Shown in pieces: positions 36,384-48,180 of a stretch of DNA of 64,000 nt. Both the position numbers and the translations under genes were made by a program. The stretch's first letter is position 1; every line of letters begins with the position of its first letter. A model generated the notes under the pieces. That model saw only the letters and a program-made list of their open reading frames with translations. It was not told the DNA's origin and did not search any database. The DNA is from Pristionchus mayeri (Eukaryota > Nematoda > Chromadorea > Rhabditida > Neodiplogasteridae). The stretch covers positions 4,836,001 through 4,900,000 of the forward strand of contig BTRK01000001.1 in assembly GCA_036245805.1 (NCBI GenBank). The letters run 5' to 3'.

Positions 36384-39300
36384 GGAAAAGGACTCGAAAA
36401 ACTGCATCTCAAAAAATGATAGTGTTCTAAGGCAAAAGAAGTATGCATCATACGATTAGAACTAAACAGTTGCTAAATGGAGAAAACAAGCAATAACAAC
36501 TCACAACTAGTTCCTGCAAATAGCCAGGAGCTGAATGTTTAGTAAAATATACAAAAAGTGGGCGACGCACGTACCTTTGAGAGCTGTGAACGCTGTCGGT
36601 TTGAGAACCCAAGGGAGCCAGAGGCTGCAAAAATCGATAATTTTAGCCATTCAATCGACATTTTGCAGCGGAACAAAAGACCGCGGAATGGAGAGGGAGA
36701 AAACGGATGGCGTGTGCGAAAGAATGGACGCGAGCGAACAACAAGTGAAGCAACTTTGGGGACAAGAACTGGGGCCTAACGAGTGGGGCTGAAAAGATCA
36801 TGATGTCGAGTCGAAGCTGCCCAGGGAGAAATAGCGCGAGTGCAAGGGCAAACATCGCTGTTGTTATGCCATTCCGTGCGTCTCGTCGTTTTGTGTGGCC
36901 ACACATAACATCGATTCGAGAGCCACATAACGAGATTCTTTCCCGCGAGTGGATTCCGTAGGCCAGCGCCCGTTTCAAACCCTCCCCGCTTAAGCACACA
37001 CAGAGAGAGTGGGAAGAAAACGCGTGATACGAGGGCTAGTCGAGTGTCGGCCAGTGAACAATGGACATTCAGCCCCGCTTACCGATATATATATCAGCCC
37101 GATTAGAGATTGGAGTGCAGAAAAGGGAAATGCAATCAGCCGATATTTCGGCGACGGGGCGTACTGCTAGAAAAAAAAAAGTAAACACAAGTCAATCGAG
37201 AATAGGGGAGGGGAGAGCACGCGACGCAACTGCTTCGAACAGACAACTGGTGTCTCCGCTCTAGCAAGCCTCGATCAGCACGTGCAAAACGAGAGAATAA
37301 ATCAATAAAGTGCGCGATCAAACGTGATTTTGTCAAAGTACGTTCAAAATTTGAATCACTCGACGAGAGACGAAAGTTCTTACAAAAGCTCTCGCCCGCG
37401 CGCATCGCAGGTCATACTTTTAACAAATTTAATTTTATATTTTTACTTTTTGTATATTTTTGGATTAAATCAAAACGTAAATGCATTCGAGCGTTTGGCC
37501 ATGCCATGCTTGACCGACTTTGATTTCTAATACGTAAGCGCGTCCTATAAATACCGCATCTGACTGAGTGGCAAGATTAGAATAGACGTGCGAGGCGGAG
37601 TTTCTCTTCTTCCTTCCTCCCCCGGCCGGCGCCCCTCTCTCTCTATCAATTACCAACAGGAATTAGTGCCGGAAATGATCGAACAAGGGGCAAACGAGCG
37701 ATCTTTGATCTATTCGCGGCCAAACCATTATATTTTTCAAACAAAGTGAAACCGTTCGTGACAAGTTCAAAAGCGAAAGGTCAAAGTTGCGAAAATGACC
37801 TTTCCTCTTAAAAATATCGCTATCTCCTGCACCTCATTCGTATGATAAGAGTTCGGCCGGTGATCGAACGTTTATCTAACGATTCGAATTCGAATTTCCT
37901 ATCGATCGATAAATGACTCTCTTCATTTTGCTTTCTCTCTCGCTGATGAGAGGGTAGCAAAGTGAAGCGACTCAGACCTTCTGAAGCCTTCCCCGACCTA
38001 ATATCCGAACTCGCAAGGTCTACAGTGATCACTTTACTTGGATTTTACGATAAGCGAGTCAGACAGACCAGTACAGCAAGAGCAAGAGAGGTGGGATGGC
38101 TTGGAAAGAAATTTCCGACCAGCGAGAGTTCGAATGAGTCCATCTGTAGCCATCACTACGACCGATATATACGGTGTCTGGCCACTCCAGTGATCACTCT
38201 TCTTCGATTTTATTAGGGAAGCGTGGGAGACAGACCAGCAGAGTGAAGAGGGGGGGGGGGTAGGCAAGGGCAGACAATTGGAGAAATATCGATGCGGCAC
38301 TGATCACTTGATTGGTTGTCCTTTCTCCCTATTTGAACTGGTTCCGCAATGGGGAGCAGCCGGGGAACACTTCCGCGCGCTGGTGAGGGAGGGCGAGAGA
38401 GCATGTAATATGAGGAGAGACAGGCATCCTCCGGTTGAGGGTCACTCCTTGCGCTGCAGACGAGAAGTAGGGTAGGTCAAAAAACGTGCAAATGTGTGCG
38501 CTAGTGATGACAAAACGACTCGTCAAGTCGACTTTACACGACATTCTTCAACGGCTTAGCATCCTTATTGTGCTTTATAAGATGCCAAAGGAGTATGCGG
38601 AACAAATGCATGAGATCATGGAATGTCGGAGATCTCAATAAAACATACTCGTAATATCAGTATCTCGCTGGAAAAAAGCGATCAATGACTATCTCAGTTT
38701 CTGAGAAAATGCTAACTATAAAGAAAGCGTGAGAATAATCCAAGAAGGCAGAGTGAATAAGCGAACTCGACTAAGCCTCGAGACTCTTATTTCTACCGGA
38801 AATAGCAGTTGTTCATGCTTCGGTTGATTCAGAGCAACGGTCTTCTCCTGCCTATTCCACTAGTTCCAACGCTAGCCATGACCAGCGAGAGAGCGTGGGG
38901 AATGAAGAGAGTCAAACAGTTAAACAACCCTCTCGATTCTCCTACTCTAAGGGTTTCTGATAGGCGCGGTAGGATGAATAATGAAGAGAGCAATTCATTT
39001 CCCGGAATCGAGAGCAAAGTAGAGGTGGCTGGGCAGAAAAGCTTTCCCTTCATTTTACATACTCTCACGCCGAGCAGAAGAGTGATAGAACGCCCAGAAT
39101 AAAGAGAGTCAGCGAGATTCCCGGGATCATGAACAAAGTTCGATCCGCATCTCTCCCTTCATTCATCACGCCCGCTCAGTGCGAGTGTAATGGGGAAAAC
39201 GACCTGCCCCCCAAGTACTCGGAGTTCGACGCTATACTAACAAGATAAGATGGAACAAACATTGTAAAAAATGAAAATAACAAAAAAAATTCAAAGTCTC

Positions 39301-39849
39301 ACGCCGTTGATAGAAAACAGACTTTGCTTTTTGTTACTAATCGAAGTCTAGTGGTAAACAAAGCAGTCACATCTCTAATGTGAAGTAGGCAATTTGAGAC
39401 TATTTGATGAGAAGCCGCAGAAAATAACTATCCAAAATGGGTATGCGAGGGATTTTCTGTTTCTTCAGGGATTGCCAAAAGAAGAGTGATACGGAGAAGG
39501 ATAAGAACTCACAGGATGAGAACCAAAAAAGTATTCTTATCCCATAAATATACATTTTTTTAAATTTTGCGAAACTATTGCGAAAATACTGGGGAGGATA
39601 CTTTTGGCCATCATCAGGTTCTCATTCGACATAGTAGCGCGATTCTTCACGATTAGGGTTCTCTTATTGGAAAATTATTGTATCATTTCCAGATGTGTTT
39701 CACGTGCACTATATATAAGACCTATATAGCGCACATGAAACATATCTGAAAATGATACAAAAATTTTCCAATAAGAGAACCCTATTCTCTCACAAGTCAG
39801 ACACAAAATCGTAATATAAAACATGAAGCGCGCTCTTGCATGGTCAGAA

Positions 39850-40105
39850 AGATGGCCATTGGGAGGAGAAAAAATAAGAGAGAGAGGCTAGTCAGAAATC
39901 GTTTGGGCCGCAGCAGCCCGCCTGCATAAACTGCACACGCAACTGCACTTGGCAGGGGGATTCTCCTCCCTGTTTTCCTTTCTTCTTATTCTCCTCTCCT
40001 CCCTTCTTCCACTTCCACCTCTGTTCTCTCCCTTCCCCCTCCCTCTCGTTCTCTCCTCCAGCAGCGTCAACGGACTAGTGACCACTCAGAGGATACTAAG
40101 GACGA
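39850..40105 (-). repeat. Inverted copy of the 12.9-13.2 kb dispersed repeat
   Basis: Reverse complement of much of 12905-13165, including CTCCAGCAGCGTCAACGGAC (complementary to the TCCGTTGACACTGCTGGAG block) and AAGATGGCCATT at the outer end. Adjacent to the long GA microsatellite. Confidence 0.6.
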
Positions 40106-40133
40106 GAGGGAAGGGGGAGGGGAGGGAAAGGTG

Positions 40134-40264
<131 letters not shown>

Positions 40265-40488
40265 GGATAAAAAAGAAGGAGAAGAAAAAAAAAGTGAAAA
40301 AAGTGCCGAGGTCAAAGTACGAATGTCGAAATGAAGACAGAAGTGGGATACTTTCAAGAGCAAGTAGGACAACCAACAAGTGTCTCTCTTTTTACTTCCT
40401 CTTCTTGGGAGCTCCCACACATCTGCTGAACATACGCAAGAACGCACTCAGCGAGAACTTATTGTACAACCTCAAAAGCAGAATTCAC

Positions 40489-40988
40489 NNNNNNNNNNNN
40501 NNNNNNNNNNNNNNNNNNNNNNNNNNNNNNNNNNNNNNNNNNNNNNNNNNNNNNNNNNNNNNNNNNNNNNNNNNNNNNNNNNNNNNNNNNNNNNNNNNNN
40601 NNNNNNNNNNNNNNNNNNNNNNNNNNNNNNNNNNNNNNNNNNNNNNNNNNNNNNNNNNNNNNNNNNNNNNNNNNNNNNNNNNNNNNNNNNNNNNNNNNNN
40701 NNNNNNNNNNNNNNNNNNNNNNNNNNNNNNNNNNNNNNNNNNNNNNNNNNNNNNNNNNNNNNNNNNNNNNNNNNNNNNNNNNNNNNNNNNNNNNNNNNNN
40801 NNNNNNNNNNNNNNNNNNNNNNNNNNNNNNNNNNNNNNNNNNNNNNNNNNNNNNNNNNNNNNNNNNNNNNNNNNNNNNNNNNNNNNNNNNNNNNNNNNNN
40901 NNNNNNNNNNNNNNNNNNNNNNNNNNNNNNNNNNNNNNNNNNNNNNNNNNNNNNNNNNNNNNNNNNNNNNNNNNNNNNNNNNNNNNNN
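40489..40988. other. Assembly gap, 500 N
   Basis: Exactly 500 undetermined bases, the usual scaffold-gap placeholder. The neighbouring GA repeat probably broke the assembly. Confidence 0.99.
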
Positions 40989-41805
40989 GTCCCACTCGCA
41001 ACTAGCGCCGCATAAATCGTTGAGGGTTTGCTACTTGAGGCTGGAAATCGATCGCATACTGTTTGACCTCGTAATTCAACTGGGTCTAAACATCGAATAA
41101 GTACCGGAATTTGAAATTGTTTTGCTTTAAACCAGTCAGGGACAAATCATGCATCAGCAGTGACGGCCCGTTGATAAGGTGTTCCTCATGCGCATTACAG
41201 TTACTACTCACCCTGCCCAAACGATTTTAGTGCAATTTTAATTTGGAAAAAAAAATTAAATGCGTATTATAGTTTCAAATATGTCGAACGATGGCAACGA
41301 GATTATTGCTCCGGTGATTACAGAACAAGCTGACGCAGAAGCTGGGAGTGGCGCCGCCCAAGCCGATCTGAATCGAACAATGATCGAAGGACACGCGTGA
41401 TATTTTGAGATCAATTTCAGAAGCGTCAAAGAGTGACTTTCGAAACTGCCAAAATCTGCCAAAAAAGAACTGCCAAAATCCAAAATCGATTTTCCTAAAT
41501 GTAGCACGATTCAGGCGTTTTGTCCCGATTCTCTCGTGAACTGCCTGTTTTGTTAAAATATTATTGTTTTTGGAGATAAATATATTTTCCTTCATTCAGT
41601 GGTCATTGCAAATGAGGTGGGCTAGCAGCGAGATGCAGGCACGTATCGCTTAAAGTTTTTTTTAGATAGTGAACCCTCAAATAACGCTATCACTGCACGT
41701 GCTCTGCAATTGTTGCTTCTTTGGAACGCGAATTTAGCGGGAAATGTTAAAAAATCAGACGGGAAGGCAGGAACTACTTCTGGCATTTCGACTGGGGTTC
41801 ATTAA

Positions 41806-42031
41806 AGGAAGAGTAAACTCAAAATTCAATTTTTGAAGCTATCATATGCATTACTACACAACGCCTAGAGCTACACAACGATAAGAAAATTTTCATACTG
41901 ATATCTCCATTCCGAACAGAGTTATAGCTAGTTGGCTGGGAGCCAGATCAGGGAAAGCACGCAACTTGAAGAGAGTGCGTCTCTAGGTGAAACCCATTCC
42001 AACCGGGCGCGCGTTTGCATTTACTCCTCCT
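41806..42031. mobile_element. TTAA-flanked MITE, 226 bp
   Basis: TTAA at 41802-41805 and 42032-42035. Inside, the ends read AGGAAGAGTAAA and, reversed, AGGAGGAGTAAA. TTAA duplication plus short terminal inverted repeats suggests piggyBac-type mobilisation. Confidence 0.6.
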
Positions 42032-42173
42032 TTAAGATATTTATTCAAATTTTATAAATTCTGCAGCATCACGTAAAGGCGGGTGTAATAATTTTCGATG
42101 ATTGAAATGCTCATGTTAAATTTTTCCAGTTGATCATCGATATCTGCGATATACTCTTCTTTCTTTTCCTTAA

Positions 42174-42461
42174 AGGAGTGCTCCGGGGAATGTTCAGCCA
42201 CCCATAGTGATAATGTGGATATTGTAGAGGCCACTCAACCGATCATAAATCACTTTGTACGAAGTTCCACAGACGGCTCTTAGGCTATTTACATACGCGC
42301 AAAGTTCATTGACAGCGCAGGGTAGTGGCTTGTTCGTTTATGTTTCACTCGCTCTTCTTATTTCTGGCCTATTTCTCGGGGCAATTTCGCTACAGTTTCC
42401 CATTGAGAGCGCAGAATTTTCGTGGTGGGACTCCCTAGCATTCATTCCCCGGAGCACCCCT
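42174..42461. mobile_element. TTAA-flanked MITE, 288 bp
   Basis: TTAA at 42170-42173 and 42462-42465. Ends read AGGAGTGCTCCGGGGAATG and, reversed, AGGGGTGCTCCGGGGAATG, a 19-bp terminal inverted repeat with one mismatch. Likely piggyBac-type; 140 bp from the previous MITE. Confidence 0.75.
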
Positions 42462-42610
42462 TTAACGAGTGCCCGCTCTTTCGCTCTTTCGAGAACTCCG
42501 ATTGTCTCCCTGAAAGCAAGTCTTGTTTATGTTTACATATATCAAAGACTTTCCTGGATCGATAGTTAGTAATTTAATTCTACATTTCTTTCGTTTTCAA
42601 AATGTAAAGC

Positions 42611-43334
42611 TCACACTATCTTTTCTTTCTCTTCATTGAGGAAGTCAAATTCGTCTGCTCCGATGTATTCCACGTCATTGTTAAGAAATACGTTCTGGAA
42701 ATAGTTTGCATATCAGTAGTTGTGTATAGCACCTCAAATAGCCCTCAGCTTTGTTCTATCATATCAAGGAATGATTTTGATGCTCACTTCGAGTAATCGT
42801 CTGACTCTCTCGATAGTACGCACTCTCTCGCTCTGTCTAACCGGTGAGATAGCATGTAGTATGAAGAGAGCGAGACCCTTGCTCCTCACCTCGAATCCTT
42901 CGACTGGTTCGGTAATGTGCACTTGCTCTCCCGTCTCTCCGATTGCCTTTTTCACTTTCCGACCACACAGGCAACAAGTGCCGATGGGAAAGTACTGTAA
43001 TTTGAACGAATATGGAATGTTTTCAAGAATATATTCTAAAATAAATCGATTCTTACAAAGGCGCCTTTCTTATTTTAATATTCGCCATATCAAACCATCG
43101 TAAGCCGCAGCTGAGATGTATTTTGTGCGAGCAGGGATTCAACGTGATTGTGAACTGCAAAGCCGTTTTTAGTTCCTGCTTCGATTTGCTAACGGTTATT
43201 GAATTGATCTCCTATTTTCTAACAAATGAATAAGAGCGGAATATTTCACCTTGCTCGATACGTAATCGTAGCAGATGGGACATTCATCCTCGTGTTTTAA
43301 TTCGCAGGTAGGATATACGGCATAGGAAATGTAT
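42611..43334 (-). CDS. Last three exons of a cysteine-rich, RING-like gene
   Basis: Exons 43250-43334, 42890-42994 and 42611-42694 (ends TGA) join in phase with good TTNCAG acceptors. The product of about 90 residues contains CELKHEDECPICYDY, then GTCCLCGRK, i.e. paired cysteines that could bind zinc, followed by an acidic tail (DEFDFLNEEKEKIV). CPIC resembles the start of a RING finger, but no His-x-x-Cys core follows, so the fold is uncertain. The 5' exons were not found; a hydrophobic open frame near 43430-43540 (minus; LRLSLLISSVYLLCLIL) could encode a membrane segment but does not join in phase. The gene may be truncated by the adjacent transposon at 43627. Confidence 0.5.
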
Positions 43335-45651
43335 CTGATTACAAATAAGGTACGAAATGCAGGTATTTTTTTCTTCCACACAATTTCTCGATTCTGGCCT
43401 TGCAATTACATTTGACCAATATGGGTGAGGCTGGAGAATTAGGCAAAGTAAATAGACGCTACTTATAAGTAAACTAAGACGCAAGAGAGTAAGAATAATT
43501 CGAAGCTGTCGTTCATAGTTGGCCAAGCCATCACTGAGCCCCTCTGGCACTGCTCTTCCTCTATCCTAGCTGGGAAATCTACCATTCCGATTATGCCGAC
43601 TGGAACAACAGAGTTTATTGTATGTAACACGGGTCTCCTGTAAAAGTGTAGGAAAACTGGCTCGTTTGGCTACTAGGAAATATTTTGTATCTCAGATTTC
43701 GATGAAACTTGGTTGATGGATACCAATGGGGGTCAGAAGATGGCCAAGCAACTTATTTTGGTGAAATTTGCACAATTGCGAAAAACTGAATTTCGCGATA
43801 AGAATATCGATTTCTTGGCATCGCATACCAAAAACACCATCGTTTTTATTCTGAATAGGGAATCTACATACAAAAATAAGGGGGTGTCTATGTTGACCAT
43901 TTTTAATATCTCTGTCCTTGGACTATCGATTTACTATGGGTGATTCTCGACTTTTCTGGACTTAGTTATTTTTTGAAAGATTTCGTTATTTGGTAATATT
44001 TCGGTTCAATGTGGTCCAATCGTACAGTCAAAAAATGCAATCGATAGCTCTCAACGAGCTCTATCAATTCTTCTAAGGGCTTCCAATCGCTACGACTCTT
44101 AGTTTTCAAGTTATTTGATGAAAACTTTCTGAAACGGGTTAAATTGAGATGTTTCAGCTACAAATTTCGCATGAGAAGCGTTTTCTCACTCGATTTGTAT
44201 CTTAACAATGTTTTTAGACATTTCTGATCTAGTTTCAAGATATTATAATGGGCAGAAACCCGATATGCCCACATACAACACGTGAACTGTGAATATCACA
44301 CCTCCATTTTGGAATAAATAAGATAATTAGAGAAGAGAATTGCATGAATTTGAGCGGGAACGAAACGAAAATGATTAAAAATGTCCAGAAACATTGCTAA
44401 GATACAAATAGAGTGAGAAAAAACTTCTCATGCGAAATTTTTTAGCTGAAATATCTCAATTTTACCCGTTTCAGAAAGTTTTCATCATATGAGAGGGATC
44501 GGGAGAGAATCGACCACCTGTGGGGGTGGACCAAAATATAAAATCGATAATTTTAAAAATTCTGAAAAAAATAGAGAAAGTACTCCGAACAAAGCTCTTT
44601 CAAACTGCGTTGGCAGAAAAATTTTAAATATTTTATTTTTCGAGTACGGGCGTATCGAATTTGATGGTTTTCACTAAAAATAGTAAAGTACGCGTCACTT
44701 AAATGATCATAAGTTGCTTTAAAATTGAGCTAGAAACTTTTTCGTTTTTTTAGAAATGATCGAAATAAGATTCTCTACAACTTTTGTGCCAACGATTTCA
44801 TTCCAGCTCAAATCTCTGAATCGGGGCGGTCGCTTGAGTGAAAAAAATCGCATAACTTTTGAAATCGGAAAAAGTGGCTCAAATGTAATACGCCGATTTA
44901 AAGTACCTACCGTGGTAGACTTTCACCCCAAAAATCAGATTTTTGTCACCTTGCAGAAAAAATCGGCCCCCGATTTAGTGGTCAAAAATGGAAAAAAAGT
45001 CGATAACGATTTTGACCTACCAATTGGTTTATTTCGATCAATAATGAGTAGAAACTAACTGCAATTAAGTTCTTCATTATTTTTGCTATTGTTTATGATC
45101 TCGGAACACTCAAAAAGTCGATTTTTAACGGAATTTTTGATTTTTGAATTATTATCCGCGGGATCACTAAATAGTGGTCAGGTTTAGTGGAAAATTTGAT
45201 CTTTTAAACTGAATTGTCCTTTCGAAAACACATTTAGGCACTTACTACAGGACTGACATACCAATTTTTTAAACAATAAAAAATGCCTTATTTCGGAAGC
45301 TCAAAAAATGTTTTACTAGTTTGCATGATTCCTTTTCAATTACAGATTTTTTTCGATTCCATCTTTCAATAATTATCGTCTTGTTTTTTTCGATATCATT
45401 TTGTTACTCATTCGATAAACGAGTTATTGTATCGAAGTGTTACGAAATTACGTTGATCTAGTCTCAGGAACTATTTAATTCCGGATGGTGTTCTTGGCCT
45501 AAGTTCGAGCCCTGCCCGGAACTTATGTTTTGTCGCCTGTTTTTGTTAAAAAGAATTCTTAATATTGTGCATTGCATTATAAAACAATCATTCAAATCAA
45601 AAATTAAATCACAATCAACAATCACAATCAAATGCGTTGGTCGTCTAAACA

Positions 45652-47025
45652 TCATTTCCTTCTTGGCTGTTTCGCAAGAGGCTCGCTGTCGGAGTCACAA
45701 TGCATCACTACTGCTCTATTATCTTCATTATCTTCTCCTCCTTTCTTGAAAATCTCCGATTTGTGAACAAGATCACAAAGCTCTTCTTCGTCGTCTGTAG
45801 AATCTTCGTCATCTTCTTCATCGTCATCCTTATTTTCTCCTGTGTCTTTACTATCCTTCTTGATCGCAATCTTCTTTGCTTCTTCATGCTCTTTCTTCAG
45901 TATTCCATTAATGAGAGACTTGACCTGATTCAGGTTTAGTCTATTCATCGGTGAAATTAGGAGAGAACCGTTTGCCTTCTTCTGCGTGCTCATGTACAAC
46001 TCCAATTCTTGAGGAGTGCACTTCTTCCCGTCGTCTCTCATCTTGACGAAGTAGTTCCGAATTAGGTATCTTGCTTCTTTATCCTTGCTGTTTCTCTTCT
46101 GTGTTGTTCGAAGTGCCCATCCTTCTTCCAGCTCTGTTTCCCCATTGTGCACGGAGCTACGAATGGTGAAATCGAGCTCTGCATTGGTGATTGAAAAAAT
46201 TGGTCTCGATAGCATTCTCGATAAACTTGGCGCAGTGGTCATGCAGAGTCTCACGATCCGGCATGAAATGGTGTTGACCATGCACGATGTACTTCTCCAG
46301 TTCTCGGAAGGAAGTGAAGTCGGAAATGCAGTTCTCTTCAGGGCACTGGAGCGTTCGAGATACCGACTTCTCGGGAGACTCCATTTTCGGGGCATCTATT
46401 GCTACGTTCTCCGCTTTTGTGGAATTCGTCCTCCAAAAATCATCACCATGCTCCCACGTATACCCTCCACTCTTAGTGATTTCCATGTTTCCTTCACATT
46501 TCTCCAGCTTCGAAAAGTCGAATAGGATGCCATCGCCAATGGATCGATGTCTTCGAAGGCGGAAGGTCGTTGGCTTAAATTAAATTATTGTTAAAATGAT
46601 TAAGAATAAAGTTTTCACTCATACCTCGAATGTGAAGCTTGAATAATTGGTTATATTGGGAATTCTCGATGATATCTTCTTGACTCCACTGATTGTGCAA
46701 AGATGTACACTCACTCCCTTCAACAACGTCCCAGTCGAAAGCAATTCAAAGAAGTTTTCTTTCGTGTCCACTTTTCCTCTATTCGCTGCGACATCATCTC
46801 GAGCCTTCCTCTTGATACTTGCAGAGCCGTGTCATGCATTACGTTTTACGTACTTCTGAATAACGATATCACATTTTCAACATCGCATGCATGCAAATTT
46901 GTTCCGATTGTACCTACTCGATGCTATTGAATAACAACAAGAAGTTACTTCTATCACACGCTGATTTTCCGGCCTGAGCCTCAGAATACATGAAGCCTTC
47001 CATTCGAATCCCAACAGTCTCTTGC
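45652..47025 (-). pseudogene. Core gene of the palindromic transposon: C2H2 plus GWAL-type transposase-like protein, broken
   Basis: Minus-strand exons about 46918-47020, 46625-46817 and 45652-46573 join in phase. Order of landmarks: YSEAQAGKSACDR, an FFELLSTGTLLKGVSVHL segment, a C2H2-like finger (CPEENC..FRELEKYIVHGQHH), RETLHDHCAKFIE, then ELEEGWALRTTQ, a P-x-E-L helix region, LNLNQVKSLINGIL and a very acidic tail ending KQPRRK. I know the combination of a GK..CDR motif, a finger and GWAL from multicopy proteins of nematodes and cnidarians that look transposon-derived (recalled, not searched). The finger and GWAL parts lie in different frames, separated by one base at an A6 run (46194-46199). 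The N-terminal catalytic part is missing, so the copy is not functional. Confidence 0.6.
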
Positions 47026-48180
47026 ATTTCAATTTTTTGATTTTTGATTTGAATGATTGTTTTATGCAATGCACAATATAAAGAATTCTTTTGAACAAAA
47101 ACAGGCGACAAAACATAAGTTCCGGGCAGGGGTCGAACTTAGGCCAAGAACACCATCCGGAATTAAATAGTTCCTGAGACTAGATCAACGTAATTTCGTA
47201 ACACTTCGATACAATAACTCGTTTATCGAATGAGTAACAAAATGATATCGAAAAAAACAAGACGATAATTATTGAAAGATGGAATCGAAAAAAATCTGTA
47301 ATTGAAAAGGAATCATGCAAACTAGTAAAACATTTTTTGAGCTTCCGAAATAAGGCATTTTTTATTGTTTAAAAAATTGGTATGTCAGTCCTGTAGTAAG
47401 TGCCTAAATGTGTTTTCGAAAGGACAATTCAGTTTAAAAGATCAAATTTTCCACTAAACCTGACCACTATTTAGTGATCCCGCGGATAATAATTCAAAAA
47501 TCAAAAATTCCGTTAAAAATCGACTTTTTGAGTGTTCCGAGATCATAAACAATAGCAAAAATAATGAAGAACTTAATTGCAGTTAGTTTCTACTCATTAT
47601 TGATCGAAATAAACCAATTGGTAGGTCAAAATCGTTATCGACTTTTTTTCCATTTTTGACCACTAAATCGGGGGCCGATTTTTTCTGCAAGGTGACAAAA
47701 ATCTGATTTTTGGGGTGAAAGTCTACCACGGTAGGTACTTTAAATCGGCGTATTACATTTGAGCCACTTTTTCCGATTTCAAAAGTTATGCGATTTTTTC
47801 ACTCAAGCGACCGCCCCGATTCAGAGATTTGAGCTGGAATGAAATCGTTGGCACAAAAGTTGTAGAGAATCTTATTTCGATCATTTCTAAAAAAACGAAA
47901 AAGTTTCTAGCTCAATTTTAAAGCAACTTATGATCATTTAAGTGACGCGTACTTTACTATTTTTAGTGAAAACCGTCAAATTCGATACGCCCGTACTCGA
48001 AAAATAAAATATTTAAAATTTTTCTGCCAACGCAGTTTGAAAGAGCTTTGTTCGAAGTACTTTCTCTATTTTTTTCAGAATTTTTAAAATTATCGATTTT
48101 ATATTTGGTGGTTGTGGTCGATTCTCTCCCGATCCCTCTCATATATATATATATATATGTGTTATATATAACTGTTATAT

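Noticed and set aside
44756..45058. 100-codon open frame in the left arm of the large transposon
   Set aside because: The complementary arm carries the same text inverted; no domain recognised, likely incidental.
45484..45520. Possible tRNA B box (AAGTTCGAGCCC) in the transposon arm
   Set aside because: No A box at a proper distance and no cloverleaf; the same text recurs inverted near 47120 as part of the arms.
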